Assembly (NCBI GenBank): GCA_022843025.1
Contig: JALHOL010000008.1
Span: 124,001 to 188,000, forward strand
Length of the DNA: 64,000 nucleotides
Direction: 5' to 3'
Source: Paracoccaceae bacterium
GTDB lineage: Bacteria > Pseudomonadota > Alphaproteobacteria > Rhodobacterales > Rhodobacteraceae
Position numbers and translations under genes: made by a program. Under the pieces are notes generated by a model, which made no database searches, was not told the DNA's origin, and saw nothing but the letters and a program-made list of their open reading frames with translations. Positions 18,165 to 27,528 of the stretch are shown here, piece by piece (position 1 is the first letter of the stretch; every line of letters begins with the position of its first letter).

Positions 18165-19385
18165 TTATTCGGCAGCGATGCGGGTTGCGGCGCGGGTGGT
18201 GCGCTGCACGGCGCGGGCCATGGGTTCGGCATAGACATCCTGCGCCGCGGCAACGCCCGACCCAAAGCGGATCTGCGCGCCGGCGTTGGCGAGGCAAAGC
18301 TCTGCGATGGACAGCGCCGTCAGGCACATGCCTTCATTCAGGTCGCCCAGGTGGCCGATGCGGAATACCTTGCCGTTCAGCGGGCCAAGCCCAGCGCCGA
18401 AGGAACAGTTGTAGCGGTCATAGGCCACGCGGATCACGTCGCGCGCATCCACGCCCTGCGGCACGCGGATCGCGCTGACAGTGTCGGAATAGAGCGACGG
18501 GTGTTCGGCGGCCAGGTCCATGCCCCAAGCGGCCACGGCGTTGCGCACACCCGTGGCAAGGCGGCGGTGGCGGGCAAAGATGTTTTCCATGCCTTCGTCC
18601 AGCATCCGGTCCAGCGCGCGGCGCAGACCGTGGAACAGTTGGACCGGCGGGGTATAGGGGAAGTAGCCGGTGGTGTTTGCGCGGGCCATGTCGGCGAAAT
18701 CGAAATAGGCGCGGCGCATCTTTGCGGTTTCCGCCGCCGCCATCGCCTTGGCCGAAACGCCCAGCATCCCCAGACCTGCGGGCAGCATGAAGCCCTTTTG
18801 GCTGCCGGTCACGGCAAGGTCGACACCCCATTCATCCATGCGGAAATCGATGGAGCCGATGGAGGACACGCCATCCACGAACAGCATCGCATCATGGAAG
18901 GATTCGTCCAGCGCGCGGCGGACAAGGGCGATGTCAGACGTGACACCCGTGGCGGTTTCGTTGTGCGTGACGAACACGGCCTTGATCTTGCCGTGCCGGT
19001 CATTGCCCAGGATGCGGGCGAATTCGTTGGCAGGAACGCCAGCGCCCCATGCCAGATCGACAACCTCGACATCCAGGCCCAGCTTTTGCGCCATGTCGAT
19101 CCAGAGGTGGCTGAACTGCCCATGGCGGGCCATCAGAACCTTGTCACCCGGGTTCAGCGTGTTGGTGATCGCCGCTTCCCAGCAGCCAGTGCCGGAACCG
19201 GGGAACATCATGACGCTTCCGGTTTCCGTTTTGAAAACCTTTTTCAGATCTGCGAACAAGCCCAGCGTCAGATCACCGAAATCCGGCGCGCGGTGATCCT
19301 GCATCGGCACGATCATGGCTTGCCGCACCGCCTCGGGCACGTTGGTAGGGCCGGGGATGTAAAGGTGTTGCGTTCCGGTTTTCAT
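18165..19385 (-). CDS. sgaA: Serine--glyoxylate aminotransferase
   Basis: This PLP enzyme transaminates glyoxylate with serine to give glycine and hydroxypyruvate, an essential step of the serine cycle. The 406-residue class V aminotransferase begins MKTGTQHLYIPGPTNVPEAV and has the PLP lysine in VTGSQKGFMLPAGL near residue 200. The ATG at 19385 has a perfect GGAGGT nearby; the open frame extends about 160 codons upstream with no similarity. It is the first gene of the operon and divergent from the regulator at 19533. No hydroxypyruvate reductase gene is in the window. Confidence 0.96.
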   Translation of the reverse strand: MKTGTQHLYIPGPTNVPEAVRQAMIVPMQDHRAPDFGDLTLGLFADLKKVFKTETGSVMMFPGSGTGCWEAAITNTLNPGDKVLMARHGQFSHLWIDMAQKLGLDVEVVDLAWGAGVPANEFARILGNDRHGKIKAVFVTHNETATGVTSDIALVRRALDESFHDAMLFVDGVSSIGSIDFRMDEWGVDLAVTGSQKGFMLPAGLGMLGVSAKAMAAAETAKMRRAYFDFADMARANTTGYFPYTPPVQLFHGLRRALDRMLDEGMENIFARHRRLATGVRNAVAAWGMDLAAEHPSLYSDTVSAIRVPQGVDARDVIRVAYDRYNCSFGAGLGPLNGKVFRIGHLGDLNEGMCLTALSIAELCLANAGAQIRFGSGVAAAQDVYAEPMARAVQRTTRAATRIAAE

Positions 19386-19470
19386 GGTGACCTCCCGATC
19401 TGTTGGGTTCTCCATGCCACCGCCGGGGCATTGTGCAAAACGAAAGCGGGTCCTGCTGTGAATGCGAGAA

Positions 19471-19502
19471 TTTACAAAACCTTTAATCTGTAATATTGTA
19501 AA
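19471..19502. promoter_or_regulatory. AT-rich inverted repeat between sgaA and the acyl-CoA regulator
   Basis: TTTACAA (19471-19477) and TTGTAAA (19496-19502) form a spaced inverted repeat in the 147-base divergent region. Both half-sites differ by one base from the TTTGCAAA motif that I recall for RamB/PccR-type regulators. The region also holds TAATAT, a plausible -10 element for the regulator gene. Operator function is inferred. Confidence 0.5.
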
Positions 19503-19532
19503 CATGACGAAACCACAGATGTGTGCGACGGT

Positions 19533-20930
19533 ATGCAGAAAACCTTTATCGGCCCGCATCTGCGGCGTCTGCGGCTGGAACGGGGCGAAACGCAGGGATC
19601 CATGGCCAAGGCGCTGGGGATCAGCGCGTCTTATGTCAACCTTTTGGAAAACAACGAAAGATCGGTTTCCGTCTCGGTCCTGTTGCGGATGTTCGAGGTC
19701 TATGGCGTCGATTGGCGTGAGATTGCGGATGAGGATGGCACCAGCCAGCTGGCCGACCTGCGCGCGGTGATGCAGGACCCGCTCTTTACAGAAATGAAGC
19801 CCGATCTGACGCAACTGCGCGCCTCGATGGTGCATGCGCCTGCGCTGGTGCAGGCCTTTCTGCGGCTGCACAGCGCCTATCAGGCGGCCACGGATCAGCT
19901 TTTGTCACTGACCGAGGGGGAAGCGCCGCAGATCATCTCTACCCCCGAGGCGGCGGTTCACAACGAATTCCGCCGCCACCGCAACCACTTTCGCGATCTG
20001 GAAGAGGCGGCGGCGGGGTTCTGGGCGGGCGCTGCGGTAGAACCGGATGAGATTTACGTCGCGCTGAAACGGCGGTTGCGGGATGGCGTGGGGGTGACCG
20101 TGCGGCTGGTGCAGGTGGATGACCTGCCGGGCACCCTGCGGCAATATGATGAGGCGCGGCGCGAGATCCTGCTGTCCGAGGCGCTGGATCACACCAACCG
20201 CATCTTTCAGCTGACGCATATGTGCGGGCTGCTGGAACAGCGCGCGCTCTTGGACAATCTGGCAGCGCGGTCAGGCATCACCGATCCACGCGGTGTGGCG
20301 CGGCTGCGGGTGGAATTGGCCAACTATTTCGCGGCGGCCGTACTGATGCCCTATGATGCCTTTCTGGCCGAGGCGCGGGCGACGAAATATGACCTTGATC
20401 ACATCGCCACCCGCTTTGGCGTGAGCTTTGAGCAGGCCTGCCACCGCGCCACCACCCTGCAACGCGAAGGCGCGCTTGGGGTGCCGTTCTTCTTCATGCG
20501 GATCGACAAGGGCGGCAACGTGACGAAGCGGTTCAATGCCACCGGGTTCCATCTGGCCGAACATGGCGGGGCCTGCCCGCGGCTGGATGTGCATACCAGT
20601 TTCCGCACGCCGGGGCGGATCGTGCCGCAGTTTGTGGAAATGCCGGACCGGTCGCAGTTCTTTGTGTTTTCGCGCACGGTGGACCGCCCCACCTGGATGC
20701 GCCACGCGCAGGACAACCGCCTTGCTGTGGCGATGGGCTGCGCCATCGAACACGCGCCCGAGATTGGCTATGCCGAGGCGTTTTCCGTGACCGGCGCGCG
20801 GATGACGCCGGTTGGCATCAACTGTCGCATCTGCCCAAGGTCGGGCTGCGATCAGCGCGCGCATCAGGCGGTGGTGTTGTCGCAGCCTGTCGATGAAAAG
20901 CGGCGGGGCGCGACGCGGTTCGAGGTGTGA
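19533..20930 (+). CDS. Short-chain fatty acyl-CoA regulator family transcription factor (XRE + DUF2083)
   Basis: This 465-residue ScfR/RamB/PccR-type regulator has an N-terminal XRE helix-turn-helix (LRRLRLERGETQGSMAKALG ... YVNLLENNERS, residues 8-50). The middle is an ImmA/IrrE-like domain that lacks HExxH (FQLTHMCGLLEQ at the equivalent place), and the C-terminal DUF2083 carries GINCRICPRSGCDQRAHQ. Relatives control glyoxylate-shunt, propionyl-CoA or ethylmalonyl-CoA genes in response to acyl-CoAs. It is divergent from the serine-cycle operon and probably regulates it. The ATG at 19533 is preferred to a GTG four codons upstream; neither has a clear ribosome binding site. Confidence 0.88.
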   Translation: MQKTFIGPHLRRLRLERGETQGSMAKALGISASYVNLLENNERSVSVSVLLRMFEVYGVDWREIADEDGTSQLADLRAVMQDPLFTEMKPDLTQLRASMVHAPALVQAFLRLHSAYQAATDQLLSLTEGEAPQIISTPEAAVHNEFRRHRNHFRDLEEAAAGFWAGAAVEPDEIYVALKRRLRDGVGVTVRLVQVDDLPGTLRQYDEARREILLSEALDHTNRIFQLTHMCGLLEQRALLDNLAARSGITDPRGVARLRVELANYFAAAVLMPYDAFLAEARATKYDLDHIATRFGVSFEQACHRATTLQREGALGVPFFFMRIDKGGNVTKRFNATGFHLAEHGGACPRLDVHTSFRTPGRIVPQFVEMPDRSQFFVFSRTVDRPTWMRHAQDNRLAVAMGCAIEHAPEIGYAEAFSVTGARMTPVGINCRICPRSGCDQRAHQAVVLSQPVDEKRRGATRFEV

Positions 20931-20934
20931 ACCG

Positions 20935-21540
20935 CTACCACATCGTTCCTGCGGCCCGACTGGCCCAGCCCGCATCATAGGTGGCCCCATCGATCTCGCC
21001 TTCCGTCGCCTCGGCCAGCATTTGGCCGACGCTGGGCAGACCCTCGGATTGATCGCCCGCCGTCCATAGCCCCGCGCGCACCACGGCGCGGGCGCATTGG
21101 GAATAAACCTCGGCCACGTCGATCACGATCACCGTGCGTGGCTGCACCCCGCCTCGGTCAAACCGCGCGCGAAGGGCTTCATCGGCGGTCAGCCGGGCGG
21201 TGCCGTTCACGCGCATCAGGTTTTTCCAACCGGGGATCAGGAAGCACAGGCTGACCCGCCCGTCGCGGACGATGTTGCGCAGGCTGTCGATGCGTTCATT
21301 CCCCTTCCAGTCGGGCAGGGCGAGCGTCCGGTCATCCAGCACGGCCACCACCGGGCCGTCATCGCCGCGCGGGCTGCCATCAGTGCCTTCCGGCCCCACG
21401 GTCGTAAGGATGCAGAACCGGCTGCGTTTGATCACCGTTCGGTAGCTGGGCGTTAGGTGCGGCATGACCTTGCGGATCGCCGGATCGGCCGGTGTGCCAT
21501 ACTGCGCGTGCAGCGCGTCAAGCGTGGTGATGAAATCCAT
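20935..21540 (-). CDS. PPOX-type FMN-dependent flavoprotein (201 aa)
   Basis: This protein belongs to the pyridoxamine-5'-phosphate oxidase-like split-barrel family. The strand pattern FCILTTVGPEGTDGSPRGD, followed by LALPDWKGNERIDSLRNI and VSLCFLIPG, is the FMN-binding core. It resembles the MSMEG_1061-type subgroup, whose substrates are mostly unknown. It converges with the regulator at 19533-20930 with only four bases between the stop codons. The ATG at 21540 starts the conserved MDFITTLDAL. Confidence 0.85.
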   Translation of the reverse strand: MDFITTLDALHAQYGTPADPAIRKVMPHLTPSYRTVIKRSRFCILTTVGPEGTDGSPRGDDGPVVAVLDDRTLALPDWKGNERIDSLRNIVRDGRVSLCFLIPGWKNLMRVNGTARLTADEALRARFDRGGVQPRTVIVIDVAEVYSQCARAVVRAGLWTAGDQSEGLPSVGQMLAEATEGEIDGATYDAGWASRAAGTMW

Positions 21541-21588
21541 GGTTGCGGCCTTTGAAAGCGGGCTTTGGCAAATGCAGGCGGGCCGCCA

Positions 21589-22329
21589 TCAGGCGGCTTT
21601 GGAATAGGTGAAACCTGCCTCGGCCATCAGCTTGTCGGACCGGCCTTCGATCACGCGTTCCAGTTCGGCCATGAAATCGGCGGTGCTGCGGCCCGGCTGG
21701 ATGGCGGGCATGAATTCCACCACCGCCAGACCGGGTTTGCGATAGATGCCATGGCGCGGCCAGAACACGCCCACATTGGTAGCCGTCGGGATGCAGGGCT
21801 GGCCCAGCTGGTTGTAAAGCAGCCCGGTCCCCACCTTGTAGGGTAGCGCAACACCGGGGGCGACGCGGGTTCCCTGCGGGTAGATGATCAGCTGACCCGG
21901 AATGGCGGCCCCTGCGGCGACCGCCTTTTTCATTTCGGCAACCGCGCGGCCTTTCTTGCCGCGATCCACCGGGATGCAGCCGATCCGCCAGGCATAAAAG
22001 CCCAAAAGCGGCGTCCAGCGCAGTTCCTTTTTCATGATGAACTTCGGTCGGCGGACGACCGAACAGATCAGGATGATGTCAAAGAAGCTTTGGTGTTTTG
22101 ACGCGATGATCACTTCGCCACTGGGAACCGTGCCCCGGATTTCCGACCGCAGGCCCACCATCCAGCGCGCGGTAAAGCGGACATATCGGCAATAGAGATT
22201 TATGCCCGCCCAAGCCCCATTTCGGCTGATCGCGGCATAGGGGATATAGGCGAGGCCGATGATGGCCATCATCACATACATCTGGATGATGAACAAAAGC
22301 GACATCAGCCAGCGCAGCGCATAGATCAT
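21589..22329 (-). CDS. plsC: 1-acyl-sn-glycerol-3-phosphate acyltransferase
   Basis: The enzyme adds the second acyl chain to lysophosphatidic acid at the inner membrane. The 246-residue protein has an N-terminal membrane helix, the catalytic HX4D box in ASKHQSFFD near residue 80, and YPQGTRVAPG (motif III) near residue 150. Its ATG overlaps the ftsX stop (ATGA), so it is translationally coupled to ftsEX. Confidence 0.95.
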   Translation of the reverse strand: MIYALRWLMSLLFIIQMYVMMAIIGLAYIPYAAISRNGAWAGINLYCRYVRFTARWMVGLRSEIRGTVPSGEVIIASKHQSFFDIILICSVVRRPKFIMKKELRWTPLLGFYAWRIGCIPVDRGKKGRAVAEMKKAVAAGAAIPGQLIIYPQGTRVAPGVALPYKVGTGLLYNQLGQPCIPTATNVGVFWPRHGIYRKPGLAVVEFMPAIQPGRSTADFMAELERVIEGRSDKLMAEAGFTYSKAA

Positions 22330-23222
22330 GGCAATTCCCGAAGTTTTCTGAACGCGGCGGCGCGTGTGGCAATCAGCGCCACCACTGCTGCGACCGGGGG
22401 TAGCAGAAGCGGCAGCAGCCAACCAGCCCCCTGAAAGCCAAGCCCCGTCAGGAAGCCGCCCGCCTCATCCACCGGGGGCAGCAGCGCCACGCCGATCAGC
22501 CCGGCCACAGCGCCTATGGCCGACCCCACCAGCGCGCGCACTGTGAAGCGGCGCACAAAGGCGGCGGCGATGTAATCGTCCTGCGCGCCCACGATGCGCA
22601 GCACGCGGATCACCTGCGCATTGGCGGCCAGCGCGGCATTGGCGGCCAGCGTGATCATCGCGGCCATGGTCGCCCCGATCAGCAGGATCGACAGCCCGCC
22701 CAGCAGATTGAGCCGCGCCGCCGCCGTTGCCAGCGGCCTGCGCCAGCGGGTGTGATCGTCCAGCACCGCGCCCGGCGCCTCGGCCGCCAGACGTTGGCGC
22801 AGACCTTCGCTGTCATAGCCTGCCTCGGACTCTGTCACCTCGATCAGGCGGGGCAGGGGCAGCGCGTCAAGCGGCAGGTCGGGGCCGAACCACGGGGCCA
22901 GCAGGGCCTTTTGTTCCTCATCCGTCAATGCGCGTGAGGCGGCGATGCCGGGGGTGGTTTTCAACACCTCCAGCACGGCGAAGGTTTGTGCTTCCATCTG
23001 GTCGGGAGGGGCGGAAATGCGCACCGTGGCCGTGCGCGCCAGAGCGTCGGCCCAGCGATCCGCCAGCCGCCCCGATGCCAGCGACAAGGCAAGGGCAAAG
23101 ACGGCGAGAAAGGTCATCGCCCCGGCGGTGAAGCTGGTCAGCCACGCGGAATGGCCCGAAGGCGGAACCACACGATCGGCCTGCCGGTCAGGGGTTACAA
23201 GAAGGCGCAGGCGGCGGATCAC
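22326..23222 (-). CDS. ftsX: Cell division protein FtsX (ABC permease)
   Basis: FtsX and FtsE form a complex at the septum that activates murein hydrolases. The 298-residue protein has one N-terminal helix (AGAMTFLAVFALALSLA), a periplasmic domain of about 120 residues and three C-terminal helices, the FtsX topology. It starts with GTG overlapping the ftsE stop by four bases. The sequence is divergent from enterobacterial FtsX but position and topology are clear. Confidence 0.9.
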   Translation of the reverse strand: MIRRLRLLVTPDRQADRVVPPSGHSAWLTSFTAGAMTFLAVFALALSLASGRLADRWADALARTATVRISAPPDQMEAQTFAVLEVLKTTPGIAASRALTDEEQKALLAPWFGPDLPLDALPLPRLIEVTESEAGYDSEGLRQRLAAEAPGAVLDDHTRWRRPLATAAARLNLLGGLSILLIGATMAAMITLAANAALAANAQVIRVLRIVGAQDDYIAAAFVRRFTVRALVGSAIGAVAGLIGVALLPPVDEAGGFLTGLGFQGAGWLLPLLLPPVAAVVALIATRAAAFRKLRELP

Positions 23223-23890
23223 AGGTCTGCCCCCGCAAGCTGAATGCGGCGGTTGCGGATGCGCAGCACGCGGGCGGCGACCTGGTTCTTGGCGGTGCGG
23301 ATCAGGTTCATGTCGTGGGTGGCGACAAGGATGGTCTTGCCCATCTTGTTCAACTCGACCAGCAGCGTCAGCAGGCGCAGCGACATTTCCCAATCGAGGT
23401 TCCCTGTCGGCTCATCCGCCAAGATCACATCCGGCCCCATGATGACCGCCCGCGCCAGTGCTGCGCGCTGCCGTTCACCCCCCGACAATTGCGGTGGCAG
23501 CGCATCGGCCAGTTGCCCCAGACCGACCCAGCCCAAAAGATCGGTCAGATCGCGGGGATCGCCTGCACGGCCCGATACCATCAGCGGCATGGACACATTC
23601 GCCGCCAAAGGCAGGTGATCCAGAAACTGCACATCCTGATGCACCACCCCGATGCGGCGGCGCGTCAGGGCCACGTCATCGCGGGTCAGCCCCCGTACCT
23701 CACGATCAAAGATCGTGACCCTGCCCGCCGTGGGCAGCAACTCGGCATAGGCCAGTTTCAGGAAGGTGGATTTCCCCGCCCCGGAGGGCCCCGTCAGAAA
23801 GTGGAAAGAGCCCGGCGCAAGGCGCAGGCTGACTTCTGACAAAAGCTCACCTCCGCCATAATTGTAGGCGACGTTGTCGAACGCGATCAC
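23219..23890 (-). CDS. ftsE: Cell division ATP-binding protein FtsE
   Basis: This 223-residue ABC ATPase has a Walker A (TGPSGAGKST, about residue 35), signature LSGGERQRAALARA near residue 140, Walker B VILADEPTGNLD and the H-loop THD. The proposed start is GTG at 23890 (VIAFDNVAYNYGG); no good Shine-Dalgarno is visible and an in-frame ORF continues far upstream without similarity. It drives FtsX conformational changes in septation. Confidence 0.93.
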   Translation of the reverse strand: MIAFDNVAYNYGGGELLSEVSLRLAPGSFHFLTGPSGAGKSTFLKLAYAELLPTAGRVTIFDREVRGLTRDDVALTRRRIGVVHQDVQFLDHLPLAANVSMPLMVSGRAGDPRDLTDLLGWVGLGQLADALPPQLSGGERQRAALARAVIMGPDVILADEPTGNLDWEMSLRLLTLLVELNKMGKTILVATHDMNLIRTAKNQVAARVLRIRNRRIQLAGADL

Positions 23891-24054
23891 TTGTGTTTCA
23901 CAGCCTCTTGCTTGCGAACGCAGCATTGCCCAAGGTGGGCGCGGTTGCAATGCGGGTGGGTGCCGGTTGTGGACCTTGCTGGATGGTGTAATCGTGCGGT
24001 GACGGTCGGACGAGGGAAACCGCGTTCGCACGTGGGGAAACGGGGAAGTGTTGA

Positions 24055-24927
24055 ATGCGGCTGATCTGTCCAAATTGCGAGGCCGAATACGAGGTGGACG
24101 ACGCGGCGATCCCGGATATGGGCCGGGATGTGCAATGTTCAAACTGCGGACATGCGTGGTTCCAGCTTCCGCCCGAGATTGAACTGGCGCTGGAGCAGGA
24201 AGACGAACTTTTTGGTGCCTCTGGCGCGGCGGACCCGCTGCCCGATCTGGATGAGGATGACGCCCCGCCGCCACCCGCCATGGCCGATGCGCCCAAGCGC
24301 AGCATCGACGAAAACCTGATGGCCGTGCTGCGCGAAGAGGCCGAGCGTGAGGCTGCCGCCCGCAAGGCCGACGCCGCCCCGATCGAGACGCAAACCGAAA
24401 TGGGCCTGTCGGCCCCGGCCGCCGCTGCGGCCGCTGCCGCTGCTGCCGCCGTTGTCGCCTCGGCCGAACAATCCCGCGCGGCGGGGGCGGTTCCGACGCC
24501 CGCCCATGCCGGCGGTCTGGCGGCCGCCGCGCGGCGCATCGCGCAGATGAAGGGGCTGGATCCCGACGCCCCGCCCCCGGCCCCGCCGAAACCCGCCACC
24601 CGGCGCGATCTGCTGCCCGATATCGAAGAGATCAACTCTTCGCTCAAGGGGGGTGCCGAACCCCCCGCGCTGAGCGAAGCGGCGCAGGAAGAGATTGGCC
24701 AATCCAACGCGCGCGGTTTCCGCAGCGGGTTTGCCGTGGCGATGCTTGTCGCGGTGCTGGGCCTTGCGGCCTATGTGGCCGCGCCGCGCATCGTGGCGAT
24801 GGTTCCGGCGGCAGAAGGTGCGGTCAACGCCTATGTCGCCGCGATAGATGGCGCGCGGCTGTGGCTGGATGGCCTGATGCGGCAGGCGACCGATGCGGTG
24901 CGGCAGGCGTCAGATCAGGGCAACTGA
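24055..24927 (+). CDS. MJ0042-type zinc-ribbon membrane protein (290 aa)
   Basis: The N-terminal 38 residues form a zinc ribbon with two CxxC pairs (LICPNCEAEYEV and VQCSNCGHAW). An acidic and alanine-rich linker of about 170 residues follows, including a run of twelve alanines interrupted once by nothing but alanine near residue 123-134. One transmembrane helix lies near residues 228-247, leaving a short C-terminal segment outside. Similar proteins are common in alphaproteobacteria next to ftsE, but their function is unknown to me. It is divergent from ftsE. Confidence 0.85.
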   Translation: MRLICPNCEAEYEVDDAAIPDMGRDVQCSNCGHAWFQLPPEIELALEQEDELFGASGAADPLPDLDEDDAPPPPAMADAPKRSIDENLMAVLREEAEREAAARKADAAPIETQTEMGLSAPAAAAAAAAAAAVVASAEQSRAAGAVPTPAHAGGLAAAARRIAQMKGLDPDAPPPAPPKPATRRDLLPDIEEINSSLKGGAEPPALSEAAQEEIGQSNARGFRSGFAVAMLVAVLGLAAYVAAPRIVAMVPAAEGAVNAYVAAIDGARLWLDGLMRQATDAVRQASDQGN

Positions 24928-24951
24928 TCCGGGCTCCAGCTTCGTTGTAGT

Positions 24952-27486
24952 TCAGAACATGTCCAGCAGGCGGCGCAGGTAATCGCGTTCGCCTTCGGGG
25001 CGGGCCTGATCGCCCGACCGGCGGCGGATTTCGTCCAGCAGGTCCTGCGCGCGGCGATAGACATCTTCGCCTTGCAGCATGTTGCGATCCGATCCGATGC
25101 GGGCAGAGTTGCCGGGTTCGCGGCCCAGCGGATCGCGCTGGCCATTGGGATCGGCCTGCCCGAATTCCTGCCCTTGTTCGGCGTTGCCGTCCTGCTGCTG
25201 CTGGTTTTCGGCCAGAGCCTCGCCGAATTGCTGCATCCCGTCGCGCAGGGCTTCCATCGCCTCGGCCTGGCGGTCCAGCGCGCCGGGCAGATCGCCTTCG
25301 CGCAGGGCATCTTCGGCCTCTTCCATTGCGCGTCCGGCACGGTCAAGCTGGCGGCGGCCTTCTTCGCCGTTTTCCGACCCGTCGCCGGGCAGAGGGTTGC
25401 CCTGCAACTGACCCAGACGGTCACGCAATTCCTGCTGGCGCTGGGCAAGGCTTTGCCCTTGCCCCTGCCCTTCGCCCTCGCCCTGACCTTCGTTTTCGCC
25501 CTGCTGCTGGCCTTCGCCCTGTTGGCCGGGTTGGCCGGGGCGGTTGCCTTCGTTGCCCTCTTGCCCGTCTTGCAGATCGCGGAAGGCATCGTCGGACAGG
25601 CCCTGCTGGCCACGCAGCGTATCCTGCAATTCGCGCATCGCCTGCTGGCCGGGGCCGCCCTGACCCTGACCCTGGCCTTCGCCCTGCGCCACCTGCATGT
25701 TTTCCATCAGCTGGCGCAGCATTTCCATCAGTTCCTGTGCTTCGGCGGTGCGGCCCTCTTCCATCAGGCGCTGCAATTCATCCAGCATTTCCTGCAACTG
25801 ATCGCCCGACATCTGCATCCCCGGCATGTTCTGGGACAGCTGGCTGTCGGGGTTACGCTCGGCCTCTTCGGCGAGTTCGCGCATGTAATCGTTCAGCGCC
25901 TCGCGCAGTTCCTGCATCAATTCGTCGATTTCGCCCTGTTCGGCACCGTTGCGGATCGCCTCATCCAGACGGTCCTGCGCGCGGCGCAGGCGTTCCATGG
26001 CCGAGGCCAGATCGCCCTCTTCCACCATGAGGGCGATTTCCCACAGCTCAGACGCAAAGGTATCGCGCGCCTCGGGCGACAGGCTGGCCTTCTGCACCTC
26101 AAGATCGCGCATCAGGACGCGCAGGCGCAGATAGGCGCGTTCGTTGCGGATCAATTCTTCGGGGCGGTTGGTGATGGCCTTCAGGATCTGGGTCGACCGC
26201 CCGGCATTGGCGCGATTCCACAGCAGATCACGCCGCATCTCGATCAGCGCCGCCGCCAGCGGATCAAAGAACCGCCGCCCCGGCAGGACCAGCTTGACCG
26301 GTTCCGCCACGCCCTGCTGCCCCGCCGCATCGGTGACGGTGAAGGTCATGGCGACGGGCAGGTTTGCAAAGGGATGTTCCGACAGGTCATCGACCAGTTG
26401 TTCGGTGAATTCGGCCCGGTTCCCGGTGATCGGAAGCGGCAGGTCCAGCACCACCGCCTCGCGCGGTTCGGGTTCCATCGTTAGGCCGAAGGTGCGTTCG
26501 ACCCCCGGCAGGTCAAGCGCGATGCTGACCTGTCCCTCTGCCACGCCGTAATCATCGCGCGCGGCGAAATCCATCGTGAAGCGGCCATCGCCTTCGCGTT
26601 CGGCGCTGTCGCCCGGGGTGACGGTGGGGGCAAGGTCGGGCGTGGCGGACAGGGTCCATGTCCGGCCACCGGGGCCGCCGATGACCACCTCACCGGGGCG
26701 GTTCAGGGTGAAGTCATGCACGGTTTCCGATGCCGCAGGCACATCCGTGCTCCCGGATACGGTTTCCGACAGGGTTAGTTCGCCCACCTCGCCATAGAGG
26801 CGGAATTGCAGGCGCGTGCCGATCGGCAGTTCCAGCCGCCCCTCGGCGATGTCGTTCATGTAAAGCGACGGCTTGCCGGTATAGGCGGGCGGTTGCGCCC
26901 AGCCTTCCCAAGCGGGGCCGGCGGCCAGTTCATTGCCCGCACCAGGGGCCAAGGCCTGCACCGATGCCACCCGCCAGAGCGAGCCGAAGATCATCGCCAT
27001 GACAAAGGCCGTCAGCGCCACATAGCGCAGGGCAAAGGGATCGCGCCGTGCGAGTTTCAGATCCGGCTCCACCGCGCGGGCCTGCGCGGCGCGCGCGGCC
27101 ATCCGCGCCCGATGCGCCTGCCACACGATCAGCGAGGCCGGGTCATCCGTGCCGATCACCTGCGTATCGGTCAGCGCGGCGATGGGTTGGCCGGGCAGCC
27201 GCGAATCAAGCCGGATCAGCGCCTCGGCCCGCGTGGGCGCGCGGAAGGCCCGCAGGCCGCGCCACAGGGTGTAGAGCGTGGCCAGAACCGCGCCCACCAG
27301 CGCCGCCCATGCCGCCTCCAGCGGAAGATGGTCCTGCACCCCAAAGGCCAAGGCGGACAGAGCCAGCAGCAGCACTGACCATAGCGGCCAGAACGCCCGC
27401 GTCAGCCGCTCTGCCCACATCCCCAGCAGGGTAAGCCGCAGGGGGCGGGCAATGGCCGACAGCGTGCTGTTTTCCTGATCCTGCAT
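24952..27486 (-). CDS. TIGR02302/DUF4175 family large membrane protein (844 aa)
   Basis: The protein has two N-terminal membrane helices (about residues 33-70) and a third near 155-175 (YVALTAFVMAMIFGSLW), then a large periplasmic part. Residues 560-800 are very rich in Q, E, G and R, with runs such as GQGQGQGGPGQQ and long predicted coiled coils. This organisation matches the TIGR02302 family, which alphaproteobacteria carry beside lysA. Its role is unknown; an envelope function is inferred. The gene follows lysA by 42 bases on the same strand and is probably co-transcribed. Confidence 0.88.
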   Translation of the reverse strand: MQDQENSTLSAIARPLRLTLLGMWAERLTRAFWPLWSVLLLALSALAFGVQDHLPLEAAWAALVGAVLATLYTLWRGLRAFRAPTRAEALIRLDSRLPGQPIAALTDTQVIGTDDPASLIVWQAHRARMAARAAQARAVEPDLKLARRDPFALRYVALTAFVMAMIFGSLWRVASVQALAPGAGNELAAGPAWEGWAQPPAYTGKPSLYMNDIAEGRLELPIGTRLQFRLYGEVGELTLSETVSGSTDVPAASETVHDFTLNRPGEVVIGGPGGRTWTLSATPDLAPTVTPGDSAEREGDGRFTMDFAARDDYGVAEGQVSIALDLPGVERTFGLTMEPEPREAVVLDLPLPITGNRAEFTEQLVDDLSEHPFANLPVAMTFTVTDAAGQQGVAEPVKLVLPGRRFFDPLAAALIEMRRDLLWNRANAGRSTQILKAITNRPEELIRNERAYLRLRVLMRDLEVQKASLSPEARDTFASELWEIALMVEEGDLASAMERLRRAQDRLDEAIRNGAEQGEIDELMQELREALNDYMRELAEEAERNPDSQLSQNMPGMQMSGDQLQEMLDELQRLMEEGRTAEAQELMEMLRQLMENMQVAQGEGQGQGQGGPGQQAMRELQDTLRGQQGLSDDAFRDLQDGQEGNEGNRPGQPGQQGEGQQQGENEGQGEGEGQGQGQSLAQRQQELRDRLGQLQGNPLPGDGSENGEEGRRQLDRAGRAMEEAEDALREGDLPGALDRQAEAMEALRDGMQQFGEALAENQQQQDGNAEQGQEFGQADPNGQRDPLGREPGNSARIGSDRNMLQGEDVYRRAQDLLDEIRRRSGDQARPEGERDYLRRLLDMF

Positions 27487-27528
27487 CCGGGGGGCGTGGC
27501 CTTTTCCGCTGATCGCGGACGAGCCGCC

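Noticed and set aside
19533-20930. Metalloprotease activity in the ImmA/IrrE-like part of the acyl-CoA regulator
   Set aside because: The HExxH motif is absent; the equivalent position reads THMCGLLEQ.
25072-26484. A 470-codon plus-strand frame with many hydrophobic residues
   Set aside because: It is the antisense of the Q/E/G-rich region of the TIGR02302 gene; leucine and phenylalanine runs are the complement of glutamine and glutamate codons.
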